A DNA stretch of 64,000 nucleotides from Hyphomicrobiales bacterium (GTDB lineage Bacteria; Pseudomonadota; Alphaproteobacteria; Rhizobiales; Beijerinckiaceae): contig JAFBAS010000044.1 of assembly GCA_019247605.1 (NCBI GenBank), positions 1 to 64,000 of the forward strand. The letters run 5' to 3'. The first letter of the stretch is position 1. Each line of letters opens with the position of its first letter. Below, in pieces: positions 25,387 through 34,327 of the stretch. Made by a program: the position numbers and the translations under genes. The notes under the pieces are model-generated. The model searched no databases and had not been told where the DNA came from. It worked only from the letters and a program-made list of their open reading frames with translations.

Positions 25387-26196
25387 TCACACGGCGACCG
25401 GTGCCTTGATGGCAGGCCAAGGATCGTACCCCTCGATCGAAATATCCTCGTAACGGATATCGAAAAGGGATTTCGCCGCCGGATCGAGGTTGAGGCGCGG
25501 CAAAGAGCGAGGCTCGCGCTGCAACTGCAGCCGCGCTTGCTCGACATGATTGACGTAAAGATGCGCGTCGCCGAGCGTGTGCACGAAATCGCCGACGCCA
25601 AGCCCCGTCACATGGGCGATCATATGGGTAAGAAGCGCATAGCTCGCTACATTGAAGGGAACACCCAGGAAAATGTCCCCGGAGCGCTGGTAGAGCTGGC
25701 AGGAGAGGCGCGCCACGCCGTCAGCCCCGGTCAGGACATAAAACTGGAAAAGGCAATGACAAGGCGCGAGCGCCATCTTGGCGAGATCGGCAGGGTTCCA
25801 GGCGCTCACGACGAGGCGGCGCGAATTCGGGTTGCGGCGAATCTCGTCGAGAAGCCAGGCGATTTGATCGATGCTCTGCCCGTCGGGTGCCGGCCAGGAA
25901 CGCCATTGCCGCCCATAGACGGGGCCGAGCTCGCCCTCTTCATCGGCCCATTCATCCCAGATGGAGACGCCGTGTTCCTTGAGGTAGGCGATGTTGGTAT
26001 CGCCCTGCAGGAACCACAAAAGCTCGTGCACGATCGATTTGAGATGCAGCTTCTTGGTCGTGACCAAAGGGAAGCCTTGCGTGAGATCGAAGCGCATCTG
26101 TCGGCCGAAGACCGAGAGCGTTCCCGTCCCGGTGCGGTCACCCTTGGGAACGCCGTTTTCGAGAACGTCCCGGAGAAGGTCGAGATAGGCGCGCAT
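25387..26196 (-). CDS. thyA: Thymidylate synthase
   Basis: It has 269 residues from the ATG at 26196 ([15 protein letters not shown]), the normal family start; the frame remains open to 26265. It methylates dUMP to dTMP with methylenetetrahydrofolate. Catalytic Cys146 is in ALAPCHC, numbered as in E. coli ThyA, and [30 protein letters not shown] and [13 protein letters not shown] are present. folA, often next to thyA, is not adjacent; downstream is the convergent TerC gene. It is alone on its strand here. Confidence 0.97.
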   Translation of the reverse strand: MRAYLDLLRDVLENGVPKGDRTGTGTLSVFGRQMRFDLTQGFPLVTTKKLHLKSIVHELLWFLQGDTNIAYLKEHGVSIWDEWADEEGELGPVYGRQWRSWPAPDGQSIDQIAWLLDEIRRNPNSRRLVVSAWNPADLAKMALAPCHCLFQFYVLTGADGVARLSCQLYQRSGDIFLGVPFNVASYALLTHMIAHVTGLGVGDFVHTLGDAHLYVNHVEQARLQLQREPRSLPRLNLDPAAKSLFDIRYEDISIEGYDPWPAIKAPVAV

Positions 26197-26376
26197 GCCG
26201 GGCTCGGGATTCCTTGAGTCGAAGCGCATTTTATCAGCCTTCGTGCGACAATGAAGGGCGTCCAAGGCGAGCTTTCACCATTTTTCGCCCGATCTCGTGA
26301 CGCCGCGGCTCATTCTCTCCCGTTGCGCCGCCCTCGGAAAAGGTTCACTCGTTGAGCTCGTGACGAGGTGCCAAGC

Positions 26377-27159
26377 ATGCCAAGACCGTCAACACCCGAG
26401 CTCGACGAAACACCGGTGATCGATGCGCCCGATCTCACCTGCTACCGCACGGAGGACGACCCGCCCGAGCTCGTCCCGGCGAGGGCCGAGCGTGAGTGGA
26501 TGGATCTCACCGACCAGAGATATGCTTATCGCTGCATCCCGCTCTCGATCGCCAACGCCTCGGGATGGGAGATCATCCTGCCTTGCGCCCTTTCGGCGAC
26601 CTGGACGGGCGGCAATCTCAAATCCGACATTCAGATACGAGCCTTGGGGGATCCCGCAGCGGTGGCGCGGCGGGCGGTGTCGCATTTCGGCCATGGCGTC
26701 CTCACCTTCCACACCGGCTACCTGTTTCGCACCAGCCCGGGCTGGGCGCTTTGGTGCCGTGGCGCGCCGAACATGTTGAAACACGGGATCGTTGCGCTCG
26801 ACGGCCTCGTCGAAACGGATTGGCTGCCCTTCCCTTTCACCATGAACTGGCGTTTCACCCGTCCGGGGACGGTGCGCTTCGCGCAAGGTGAGCCCTTCTG
26901 CTTCGTGACGCCGGTGCCTCACGCCCTCTATGAATCGATCGAGCCCCGCATCAAGACCCTGTCGGACGATGCCGAGTTGAAAGCCGCTTACGAGAAGTGG
27001 ACGGCAAGCCGGACCGATTTCAACGCCGGCCTCGCGCGGCGCGAACCCGAGGCGGTGAAGCAGGGCTGGCAACGCCATTACGTGAAAGGCACAGGCCCCG
27101 CGGGCGAAGGCGCCGGTTTTCATCTGTCGCGGCGAAAACTGAAGCCCCCGCGCGCCTGA
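26377..27159 (+). CDS. DUF6065-type protein of unknown function
   Basis: It has 260 residues from the ATG at 26377; a GTG at 26368 is also possible. The sequence CYRTEDDPPELVPARAERE and the block YAYRCIPLSIANASGWEI are, as far as I recall, characteristic of the DUF6065 family, which is found in Proteobacteria and has no established activity. It is soluble, with no signal peptide or membrane helix, and rich in Trp and aromatic residues. It diverges from thyA by about 180 bases. The 3' end overlaps an uncertain minus-strand frame. Confidence 0.7.
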   Translation: MPRPSTPELDETPVIDAPDLTCYRTEDDPPELVPARAEREWMDLTDQRYAYRCIPLSIANASGWEIILPCALSATWTGGNLKSDIQIRALGDPAAVARRAVSHFGHGVLTFHTGYLFRTSPGWALWCRGAPNMLKHGIVALDGLVETDWLPFPFTMNWRFTRPGTVRFAQGEPFCFVTPVPHALYESIEPRIKTLSDDAELKAAYEKWTASRTDFNAGLARREPEAVKQGWQRHYVKGTGPAGEGAGFHLSRRKLKPPRA

Positions 27160-27488
27160 CGATCGCGCCCGCGCGCAAGGGAGGCGCTCGACGCTGATCG
27201 TTTCCCACCCCGCGCTCGCGGAAACGCCGGCCCGTTTACCTCCACGGTCAGCCGCAGCTCGGTCTCGCGCCAGTTTCCACTGCCGCTTGGAGGCTTCAAA
27301 TCGGGACTGCGATGGCCTATATTGGCAATTGCCGCCTCACGGCGGCTATGGCGATAAATGACGGCCGCAATAAACCATTCGGACCCGGGGGCGGTACCCG
27401 GCGCCTCCACCTGGAACCGGACCCCCGGTTCGAGGTGGGGGCGAAATAGGATCGACGAGGGCGTAAAGGGTTTGTTTTTGCCCGGCAT
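27120..27488 (-). CDS. Uncertain small hypothetical protein
   Basis: The frame has 122 codons from ATG 27488 (MPGKNKPFTPSSILF). The central part, RFQVEAPGTAPGSEWFIAAV, has a protein-like composition, but I recognise no family. It overlaps the end of the DUF6065 gene by 40 bases on the opposite strand, which weakens the call. The C-terminal third is Arg/Ser-rich and looks like antisense translation. It may be a genuine short gene or chance. Confidence 0.25.
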   Translation of the reverse strand: MPGKNKPFTPSSILFRPHLEPGVRFQVEAPGTAPGSEWFIAAVIYRHSRREAAIANIGHRSPDLKPPSGSGNWRETELRLTVEVNGPAFPRARGGKRSASSASLARGRDRQARGGFSFRRDR

Positions 27489-27715
27489 GGTTCCACCGTT
27501 ATCGGACCACAAGCACAGTTGCCAATGACAACTATGCTCCGGTTGCCGTCGCTGCGTAATGCAGCGTAAGCTTCCGAAATCAAGCCCTTCCGCTTAGCCG
27601 CGTAAGGCGGGGTCTGGAGGCGCCCGGCAACAGAAGCCTCCGCTTTCACGTCTGGGGGAAGCGACGTAGGAAAGCGCGTTCAAGCAAAGCGCAAGGCAAG
27701 CCGACACGACGATCG
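27160..27715. other. Intergenic region before sspB
   Basis: Apart from the uncertain minus-strand frame, no gene is supported. One small perfect hairpin, CGCTGC (27550-27555) with GCAGCG (27561-27566), stands in an AT-richer stretch and is not followed by a U-run. The promoter of the sspB operon is probably in the last 200 bases. Confidence 0.4.
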
Positions 27716-28387
27716 ATGCCGACCGACCTCATCCGTTATGATCTTCTCGTCCAGGACGCGCTCAAGGGCGTCGTGCGCCGCGTGCTCGCGAACGCCATTC
27801 GGGACGGCATTCCGGGCGAGCATCATTTCTACCTCTCTTTCCGAACGCGCGAGAAGGGGGTGCGCATTTCCCAAGCGCTTCGCGACAAATATCCCGACGA
27901 GATGACCATCGTGCTCCAGCATCAGTTCTGGGATCTCTCTGTCAACGAGTACGCGATCGAGGTCGGGCTTTCCTTTTCCAACGTTCCCGAAAAGCTCGTC
28001 ATCCCCTTTGACGCGGTGAGCGGCTTTTTCGACCCTTCGGTGCAATTCGGCCTCAAATTCGAACAGTCGAAAGGGGAAGCGCCCACCGGCGCCGCAAGGG
28101 CGCTCCCGAGTGTCCCTAAAGCCGAGGCGCAGGGGAAATTGCCCTTGCGCGCAGCGCCCTCGGAGTCCGCGAAGCCCCAACGGAAGAGCGCCGAGAAGTC
28201 CGGGCGGCCCGCCGCCGAGCCCAAATCACCCGACACGAAGCCCTCCGAATCGAAGCCTTCGGAGGCAGCCAAGTCCTCGGCCGGCAAATCGGAAGGCAAG
28301 CTCAAGCTCGCCGTCGAGGCCGATCGCGAGCGCTCGAAAGAAGAGCCCAAGGTGATCAGCCTCGACGCTTTCCGCAAGAAGCCGTGA
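27716..28387 (+). CDS. sspB: SspB-type ClpXP adaptor protein
   Basis: It has 223 residues. Residues about 1-120 are the SspB fold: IRYDLLVQDALKGVVRRVL, HHFYLSFRTREKGV, MTIVLQHQFWDLSV, then LVIPFDAVSGFFDPSVQFGL. This is the ssrA-tag-binding domain with the alphaproteobacterial form. The rest is a long Lys/Ser/Glu/Pro linker ending in a short motif (PKVISLDAFRKKP), the ClpX-docking tail. SspB delivers ssrA-tagged and other substrates to ClpXP. Two small genes follow closely (10 and 0 bases), forming a conserved alphaproteobacterial operon. Confidence 0.94.
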   Translation: MPTDLIRYDLLVQDALKGVVRRVLANAIRDGIPGEHHFYLSFRTREKGVRISQALRDKYPDEMTIVLQHQFWDLSVNEYAIEVGLSFSNVPEKLVIPFDAVSGFFDPSVQFGLKFEQSKGEAPTGAARALPSVPKAEAQGKLPLRAAPSESAKPQRKSAEKSGRPAAEPKSPDTKPSESKPSEAAKSSAGKSEGKLKLAVEADRERSKEEPKVISLDAFRKKP

Positions 28388-28397
28388 TCGCACATCG

Positions 28398-28613
28398 ATG
28401 AGCGCCGAGATCGTCAACCTGCGGCTCGCGCGCAAGCACCGGGATCGTTCTGCGAGAGAAGACGAGGCCGCGCGTAACCGCCTCCTCCATGGCGAGACAA
28501 AAGCGCAGCGAATCCAAAACAGGCTGACGGCAAAGAAAACCAAGCGCGATCTCGACGCCCGCAAGCTCGACGCGTCGCGGGAGTCCCCGCCGATCATCGA
28601 CGAAACCCTCTGA
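28398..28613 (+). CDS. DUF4169 family small basic protein
   Basis: It has 71 residues, highly charged (Arg, Lys, Asp, Glu), starting AEIVNLRLARKHRDR. This matches DUF4169, a short alphaproteobacterial family found next to sspB and a ribbon-helix-helix gene. Its function is unknown. It lies 10 bases after sspB, and its TGA is followed directly by the ATG of the next gene, so translation is probably coupled. Confidence 0.85.
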   Translation: MSAEIVNLRLARKHRDRSAREDEAARNRLLHGETKAQRIQNRLTAKKTKRDLDARKLDASRESPPIIDETL

Positions 28614-28874
28614 ATGGCTGGCGGCGGGCGCGCTTCCGCGATCGTCAAGCGTTCCGTTACGATCGCGGGTCACGCCACGAGCGTTTCGCTCGAGGAAGCG
28701 TTCTGGACTGGCCTTTCCCGTATTGCCCAAGCCGAAGGGGTCAGCGTCGCGGCGCTCTTGCGACGGATCGATGCGACGCGTCCGCAAGGTATTTTGGCAA
28801 CCAACCTCTCCTCGGCCATCCGGGTGTTCGTGCTGCGCTGGATGGCCGCGAAAGCGGGCGTGGCGGCCTTGTGA
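28614..28874 (+). CDS. Ribbon-helix-helix domain protein
   Basis: It has 86 residues. The region VKRSVTIAGHATSVSLEEAF, then WTGLSRIAQAEGVSVAALLRRID, has the strand-helix-helix pattern of the RHH_4 family (PF13467-type) of small DNA-binding proteins. It is the third gene of the sspB-DUF4169-RHH unit and may regulate that unit. Its stop at 28872-28874 directly abuts the stop of the convergent feruloyl-CoA synthase gene, the two sharing the palindrome TGATCA. Confidence 0.85.
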   Translation: MAGGGRASAIVKRSVTIAGHATSVSLEEAFWTGLSRIAQAEGVSVAALLRRIDATRPQGILATNLSSAIRVFVLRWMAAKAGVAAL

Positions 28875-30746
28875 TCATTCGCTGCCATCGGCAAAGGAAT
28901 GGACTTCGGCCTCGATCACGTAGTGCGGCCTCGATGACGCGTACAGCGCCTCGACCTCGTTTGCTCGGCGCGTGAGCACCGCCCGCTGATTGATGGACCC
29001 CTTGTCGGTGATCTCGTTCAAGTCGATGGAAGGCGGCTCCTCGAGAAGCATCAAGCGCGCGACACGCGTCGAGGAGCCTTTGGCTTCCTGAGCAAACATC
29101 GCCAGGAGATGCGCGAGTGTTTTTCGCGTCGCCCGATGCCGTAAAATCTCGCCTACGCTGCTCGCGGCCGTAAGATCGGCGCACAAGCTTTTGCAAGCCT
29201 CGACATCGGGAAAGACGAGCGCGCAGACCTCGTCCCGGTCATGGCCGGTGATGACCACGTCCTTCACATAGGGTGCGAAAGCCGTAAGGAAGGCCTGGCG
29301 CAAGGTTCCGACCGTGACCCAGGTCCCGGTCGCGAGCTTGAAATTCTCGGCGATGCGGCCGTCGAAGCAAAAGCCCTTGGATTTATCCTGTTCGTCCAGA
29401 AAGCGTAGCGCGTCGCCGAATCGGTAATACCCCTCCTCGTCGAAGGCCTGGCGCGTCACGTCCTCATCTCGCCAATACCCGGGCGTGATGTTTGGCCCAC
29501 GCACACGCCCTTCGAGCTTGTCGCCGACCGGCGCGAGCTTCACCTCGACGCCCGGAAGCGGCACCCCGACCGCGCCGGCGCGGCTCGTCTCCGGCGTCGT
29601 GAATATGGCCGAGGGCGCGGTCTCCGTCGCACCGAGCCCGGTGAGCATCCCGATGCGTTCCCCGCAGGTTGCAAAGCCGAGCTCCGCGATCTCGTCCCAA
29701 ACCGTTTGCGAGAGGCTCGCACCGGCATAGAACATCACCTGCAACCGGCTGAAGAAGTTCTCGCGCAAGGCGCGATCGTTACGCAGGTGCGGCAAGAGCG
29801 CCTCAAAGCCGCGCGGCACGTTGAAGTAGATCGTGGGCGCGATCTCGCGCAAATTGCGCACGGTGCGTTCGATCCTGCCCGGCATCGGCTTGCCGTCATC
29901 GATGTAAAGCGAACCGCCATTGTGGATGGCGATGCCGACATTGTGGTTGCCGCCGAACGTGTGATTCCAGGGCAGCCAATCGACGAGCATCGGTGGCGCG
30001 TCGGTGAGAAAGGGCAGATGCGCCGCGATCATCGCCTGATTCGAGCACAGCATGCGCTGCGTGTTGATCACGCCCTTCGGAACGCCGGTCGAGCCGGAGG
30101 TGAACAGGAATTTCGCAATCGTATCGGGTGAGGTGCGCAGATGAGCGGCCCCGACATCGGCCGTCGCTTCGGCCGACGCGAGATCCGCGAAGGCCGTGGC
30201 TTTGGGAACTGTCCGTGCCGGCTCGCCGAGCACGATCTCCGCCTCGGCCGGAGCGCAAGCCGTGATGGCGCGCGCGAACATTTCGCCTTGCGCCGCGAAG
30301 ACGAGGCCTGGCGTGAGCATGTCGAGGATGGAGCGCAGCTTGCCGAAATCGGAGGACATCAGGGAATAAGCGACTGAGATGGGCGCGTAAGGAATGCCGA
30401 CATGCATCGCCGCAAGCCCAAGAAGCGCATGCTCGATGGAATTGTCGGAGAGGATCGCGACTGGACGCTCCGCCGACAGCCCGCGCGCAAGGAGTGCCGC
30501 GCCAATGCGTCGCACCGACGCAAAAGCCTCACCGAAGGAGAGGCTGTGCCATTCGCCATCGGTTCCACGCTGGGCGAGGAAGAGCCGTTCCGGTGCAAGG
30601 CCCGCCCAATGCGCGAGTCGGTCGGTGAGGCGCTCCGGATAGGGGCCTAGCCGGACGGGCGAGCGTGCATAGATCGTTCCGTCGGCACCTTCCTCGATGA
30701 GGATGCCCGATTCGCCGAGCCGCACGGGCCGCATCGGTCTTGACAT
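28875..30746 (-). CDS. fcs: Feruloyl-CoA synthase
   Basis: It has 623 residues, an ANL-superfamily adenylate-forming enzyme. The P-loop is LFTSGSTGVPKGVI, followed by LVDWLPWNHTFGGNHN and IYFNVPRGFEALLPHL, features of feruloyl-CoA synthetases that separate them from ordinary acyl-CoA ligases. The C-terminal motifs YYRFGDALRF and FDGRIAENFKL are present. It activates ferulate and related hydroxycinnamates to CoA thioesters with ATP, the first step of side-chain shortening to vanillin-type products. The hydratase-lyase (ech) and vanillin dehydrogenase are not adjacent; a crotonase gene at 59935 is distant. It diverges from the ABC binding-protein gene. Confidence 0.88.
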   Translation of the reverse strand: MSRPMRPVRLGESGILIEEGADGTIYARSPVRLGPYPERLTDRLAHWAGLAPERLFLAQRGTDGEWHSLSFGEAFASVRRIGAALLARGLSAERPVAILSDNSIEHALLGLAAMHVGIPYAPISVAYSLMSSDFGKLRSILDMLTPGLVFAAQGEMFARAITACAPAEAEIVLGEPARTVPKATAFADLASAEATADVGAAHLRTSPDTIAKFLFTSGSTGVPKGVINTQRMLCSNQAMIAAHLPFLTDAPPMLVDWLPWNHTFGGNHNVGIAIHNGGSLYIDDGKPMPGRIERTVRNLREIAPTIYFNVPRGFEALLPHLRNDRALRENFFSRLQVMFYAGASLSQTVWDEIAELGFATCGERIGMLTGLGATETAPSAIFTTPETSRAGAVGVPLPGVEVKLAPVGDKLEGRVRGPNITPGYWRDEDVTRQAFDEEGYYRFGDALRFLDEQDKSKGFCFDGRIAENFKLATGTWVTVGTLRQAFLTAFAPYVKDVVITGHDRDEVCALVFPDVEACKSLCADLTAASSVGEILRHRATRKTLAHLLAMFAQEAKGSSTRVARLMLLEEPPSIDLNEITDKGSINQRAVLTRRANEVEALYASSRPHYVIEAEVHSFADGSE

Positions 30747-30923
30747 CTGATTTCCCCGGGGCCGTATGGCTCAAGGCTCGCGAGCGCCGCTCATTCGGGC
30801 TCTTCAGCTTGGACTATGAGCGCGTCCCTTTCGGAAATTCAACCGAGCTGGCGTGATTTGATCGCCCTTGCGTCGGTGTGCCAGAAACAGCCACAATCGC
30901 GGCAATCGTTAAAGGAGGCCAAA

Positions 30924-32471
30924 ATGAAAAGAATTTTCGCGGCCGTGCTCGCCGCCGTGGCGATGTTCGCCGCCGGAGAGGCGCAAGCCCAGAAGAAAAC
31001 GATCGTAATCGGGATGGGCTCGGCGGATGCAGGCAAGCTCGATCCGCACATCGCCTCGACCACGCCCGACAAGGGCCTCCTGCAATATATGTTCAACGGC
31101 CTCGTGCGCATCAGGCCGGGCCAGATCAGCCCGGACACGATCGAGCCCGATCTCGCCGAGAGCTGGACCTCGAATCCGAACGGCACCGAATGGACCTTCA
31201 AGGTCCGCCAGGGCGTGCAATGCCATTCGGGCTATGGCGAGTTCACCGCCGAGGATGCGGCCTATTCGCTCAAGCGTGCCGCCAACAAGGCGACTTCTTC
31301 CTACTCCAACGATTTCTCGAGCGTCGACAAGGCCGAAGCGATCGAGAAATACACGTTGAAGATCACGCTGAAGAACCCGGTCGCGGGCTTTCTCGGCTAC
31401 GTCGCCAACATCAATGGCGGCAACATGGTGTGCAAGAAAGCGGCCGAGGAGATGGGTGACGGCTTCTCCAAAAAGCCCATCGGCACCGGGCCGTTCATGT
31501 TCGCCGAATATCAGCCGCAGCAATTCGTTCGTCTGGTCGCGAACAAGCAATATTTCCGCGGCGCACCGATGCTCGACGAGATCGTTTATCGCTACATCCC
31601 GTCCGATTCGAGCCGCGATCTCGCCTTCCAGTCGGGTGAGCTCGACATGATTTACGGCAAGCAGGATCAATCCTGGGTGGACCGCACCAAGCAGCTTGCG
31701 GGCGTCAAGGTGATCGCCATGGAGCCCGGCGAGATGTCGACGCTCTTCCTCAACATCACGCAAAAGCCCCTCGACGACCTGCGCGTGCGGGAAGCAATCG
31801 CCTATGCGATCGATCGCAAATCGATCGTCGCATTCAAGGGCGCCGGCACCTCGCGCGAGGCGGTCTCGGTCGTGCCGTCGGGATATCTCGGCACGGATGA
31901 GCACGCACCGCTCTTCCCTTATGATCCGGCTAAAGCGAAGGCGCTTCTCGCCGATGCCGGCTATCCGAACGGCATCACCGTGAAGTCGATCCACACGACG
32001 CTCACCGGCATGCAAACCTTCCTTCAGGCGATCCAGGCGCAGTTGAAGAAGTCGAACATCAACCTCGATATCGAGGAGGTGGAGCACGCCACTTACCACG
32101 CGCAGATCCGCAAGGATCTCTCGCCGCTCGTGCACTATCAGGCGGCGCGCTTCCCGATCGCCGATGTCTATCTCACGCAGTTCTATGATTCGGCCTCGAT
32201 CGTCGGCACGCCGACGGCGGTGACAAATTTCTCCCACTGCAACGTTGCCAATGCCGAGATTCGCGCGGCGCGCGTCGAGACCGATCCGGCAAAGCAGAAG
32301 GAACTGTGGAAAACCGCGCAGGAGAAGATCATCAAGGCGGTGTGCGGCATCCCGGTCTACGAGCAGTTGCAGCTCTGGGCCTGGAAGGACAATCTCGAGC
32401 TCGGCTACGACCTGAAAGGCTCGCTCAATCTCGCGCCACCCATCACCGAGAAGACGCATTTCACGAAGTGA
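30924..32471 (+). CDS. ABC transporter substrate-binding protein, family 5 (peptide/nickel type)
   Basis: It has 515 residues from ATG 30924, which has AAAGGAGG six bases upstream; longer in-frame starts lack one. A signal peptide is clear (MKRIFAAVLAAVAMFAAGEAQA, cleaved before QKK). The family-5 fold follows: LDPHIASTTPDKGLLQYMFNG, LAESWTSNPNGTEWTFKVR and GTGPFMFAEY. It should capture an oligopeptide or other small solute in the periplasm for the permeases at 33389-35211 and the fused ATPase at 38938. A methyltransferase gene separates it from the permeases. The substrate cannot be read from the sequence. Confidence 0.92.
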   Translation: MKRIFAAVLAAVAMFAAGEAQAQKKTIVIGMGSADAGKLDPHIASTTPDKGLLQYMFNGLVRIRPGQISPDTIEPDLAESWTSNPNGTEWTFKVRQGVQCHSGYGEFTAEDAAYSLKRAANKATSSYSNDFSSVDKAEAIEKYTLKITLKNPVAGFLGYVANINGGNMVCKKAAEEMGDGFSKKPIGTGPFMFAEYQPQQFVRLVANKQYFRGAPMLDEIVYRYIPSDSSRDLAFQSGELDMIYGKQDQSWVDRTKQLAGVKVIAMEPGEMSTLFLNITQKPLDDLRVREAIAYAIDRKSIVAFKGAGTSREAVSVVPSGYLGTDEHAPLFPYDPAKAKALLADAGYPNGITVKSIHTTLTGMQTFLQAIQAQLKKSNINLDIEEVEHATYHAQIRKDLSPLVHYQAARFPIADVYLTQFYDSASIVGTPTAVTNFSHCNVANAEIRAARVETDPAKQKELWKTAQEKIIKAVCGIPVYEQLQLWAWKDNLELGYDLKGSLNLAPPITEKTHFTK

Positions 32472-32550
32472 CGACGCCAGACCGAGAGGGAAGGCGCCGG
32501 CCTTTGAAGGTCGGTGCCGGCTGTGGGCGAGCGAGCGAACCGAAGGAAAG

Positions 32551-33351
32551 ATGTCCTCGACATTCATAGCGGTTGATGCCGCGCAATATGAGCAGATGAT
32601 GGGGAGATGGAGCCGCGAGCTTGCGGCTCTCTTCATCGATTTTGTCGGGGTGCGGGATGGCGAGAGCGTCATCGATGTCGGTTGCGGCACCGGAAGCCTC
32701 ACCTTCGCCTTGCTCGATGCGGCACGCGATCTTCGCCTTACCGCGATCGATTACTCACCGGTCTTTCTCGACGCGGCACGCGCCAAGCCGAAAGCCGAGA
32801 CGGTTCGCTTCGAGCAGGCGGACGCGACGGCGTTGCCGTTCGCGGACGCGAGCTTCGATCGCGCCCTTTCGCTTCTCGTCCTGCATTTCGTGCCCGAGTC
32901 GAAGCGAGCGCTCGCCGAGATGGGCCGCGTGGTGAAGCCCGGCGGGAGGGTCGCGGCGGCCGTCTGGGACGGCAGCGGCGGGTATCTGGCGCAGCGTCTT
33001 TTTTGGGACACGGCGGCTTGCCTCCTGCCGAGCGGGGAGGAAGCGCGCAAGCGTGCCTATTCGCGACCTCTCTCGCGCAAGGGTGAGATGAGGTCGGCCT
33101 TCCTCGAGGCCAAGCTTGCCGATGTGGTCGAGACGAGCCTCACGATCCGCATGAATTACGCAGATTTTGCCGATTATTGGGGCCCGATCGCCGCAGGCGA
33201 AGGCCCACTTGGAGCCTTTTTTCAAAAGCTCGACGCAAAGGAAAAGGCGACGATCGAACGAGGCGTGCGCGCGGCCTTCCAGGGCGGCGCGCCGGACGGG
33301 CCGCGCAGCTTCATCGCTTCCGCCTGGGCCTGCTCAGGTCGGGTTCGGTGA
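32551..33351 (+). CDS. SAM-dependent class I methyltransferase
   Basis: It has 266 residues. Motif I is VIDVGCGTGSLTFALLD (residues about 40-56), followed by LTAIDYSPVFLDAARAK, the ADATALPFADASFD loop and LRVVKPGG-like MGRVVKPGGRVAAAVW. It is of the UbiE/COQ5-like group and acts on a small molecule rather than nucleic acid, but the substrate is unknown. It sits between the binding protein and the permeases of the ABC system, 79 and 37 bases from them on the same strand, so it is likely in the same transcript. Confidence 0.88.
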   Translation: MSSTFIAVDAAQYEQMMGRWSRELAALFIDFVGVRDGESVIDVGCGTGSLTFALLDAARDLRLTAIDYSPVFLDAARAKPKAETVRFEQADATALPFADASFDRALSLLVLHFVPESKRALAEMGRVVKPGGRVAAAVWDGSGGYLAQRLFWDTAACLLPSGEEARKRAYSRPLSRKGEMRSAFLEAKLADVVETSLTIRMNYADFADYWGPIAAGEGPLGAFFQKLDAKEKATIERGVRAAFQGGAPDGPRSFIASAWACSGRVR

Positions 33352-33388
33352 TGCCGAACGCGCGCCCGATGACGAGGCGAAAGCGTTC

Positions 33389-34327
33389 ATGACGGCGTTC
33401 CTCGTTCGCCGCATAGGCTTTGCGTTCGTGACCTTGTTCGCGGTGCTCACGCTCGTCTTCGTCATCGTGCGCATCGTGCCCGGCGATCCGGCGCAGGTGA
33501 TCCTCGGGGATCAGGCAAGCCGCGAGGCGATCGAGGCCATGCATGAGCGGCTCGGCCTCAACAAGCCGATCGTGACGCAATACGCGGAATTTCTCGGCAA
33601 CGCGGTCAAGGGCGATTGGGGCGTCTCCATGGTGAGCGGACGTCCAGTGATGGCGGAAGTGCTGAACGTCCTCCCCTGGACGATCGAGCTCACGGTGGTG
33701 TCGCTCATCATCGGCGTCGTGCTGGGCGTGCCGCTCGGCGTCTGGGCCGCGGTCAAGCGCAACCGCTTCTTCGATTACGTGGCGCGCATCGCCTCGCTGC
33801 TCGGTCTTTCCTTTCCGGCTTTCGTCTCGGCGATAATCCTCCTCTTCCTCTTCGCCATCGAGGTGCATTGGTTTCCGGTCATCTCCGCACGCTCGGGCAG
33901 CCTCGGCGCCTGGGCGCAGTCGATCACCTTGCCCGCGATCAATCTCGGGCTCATCAGTGCCGCTTACATCACGCGCGTCACGCGCTCCGCCATGCTCGAG
34001 GTGCTCTCCGAGGACTATGTGCGCACGGCGCGCGCCAAGGGCGTGCCGTCGGGCTCGGTGGTTTGGCGGCACGCCTTGCGCAACGCGCTCATCCCCATCA
34101 TCACGGTGGTCGGGCTCTATCTTTCCATCCTGATCGGCAATTCGGTGCTCACCGAGATCGTCTTCAGCCGGCCAGGGCTCGGCAAGCTCATCGTGGGCGC
34201 CTTGAACCAGCGCGACTACACCATGCTGCAAGGCATGATGGTGATCTACACGCTTGCGGTCGTAGTGGTGAATCTTCTCGTCGACATCGCCTATGGCTTC
34301 GTCGACCCCCGGGTGAAGCTCGGATGA
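33389..34327 (+). CDS. ABC transporter permease, DppB type
   Basis: It has 312 residues from ATG 33389. The N-terminus FLVRRIGFAFVTLFAVLTLVF and IVPGDPAQVILGDQASREAI is typical of DppB/OppB permeases. Six transmembrane helices and the EAA loop (YVRTARAKGVPSGSVVWRHALRNAL) that contacts the ATPase are present. It forms the inner-membrane channel with the next gene; the stop overlaps that gene's start in ATGA. Confidence 0.94.
   Translation: MTAFLVRRIGFAFVTLFAVLTLVFVIVRIVPGDPAQVILGDQASREAIEAMHERLGLNKPIVTQYAEFLGNAVKGDWGVSMVSGRPVMAEVLNVLPWTIELTVVSLIIGVVLGVPLGVWAAVKRNRFFDYVARIASLLGLSFPAFVSAIILLFLFAIEVHWFPVISARSGSLGAWAQSITLPAINLGLISAAYITRVTRSAMLEVLSEDYVRTARAKGVPSGSVVWRHALRNALIPIITVVGLYLSILIGNSVLTEIVFSRPGLGKLIVGALNQRDYTMLQGMMVIYTLAVVVVNLLVDIAYGFVDPRVKLG

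Noticed and set aside
30909-32702. Long open frame (597 codons) on the minus strand across the ABC binding-protein gene
   Set aside because: Antisense to a clear gene with signal peptide and ribosome binding site; Arg/His/Leu-rich composition typical of a shadow frame in GC-rich DNA.
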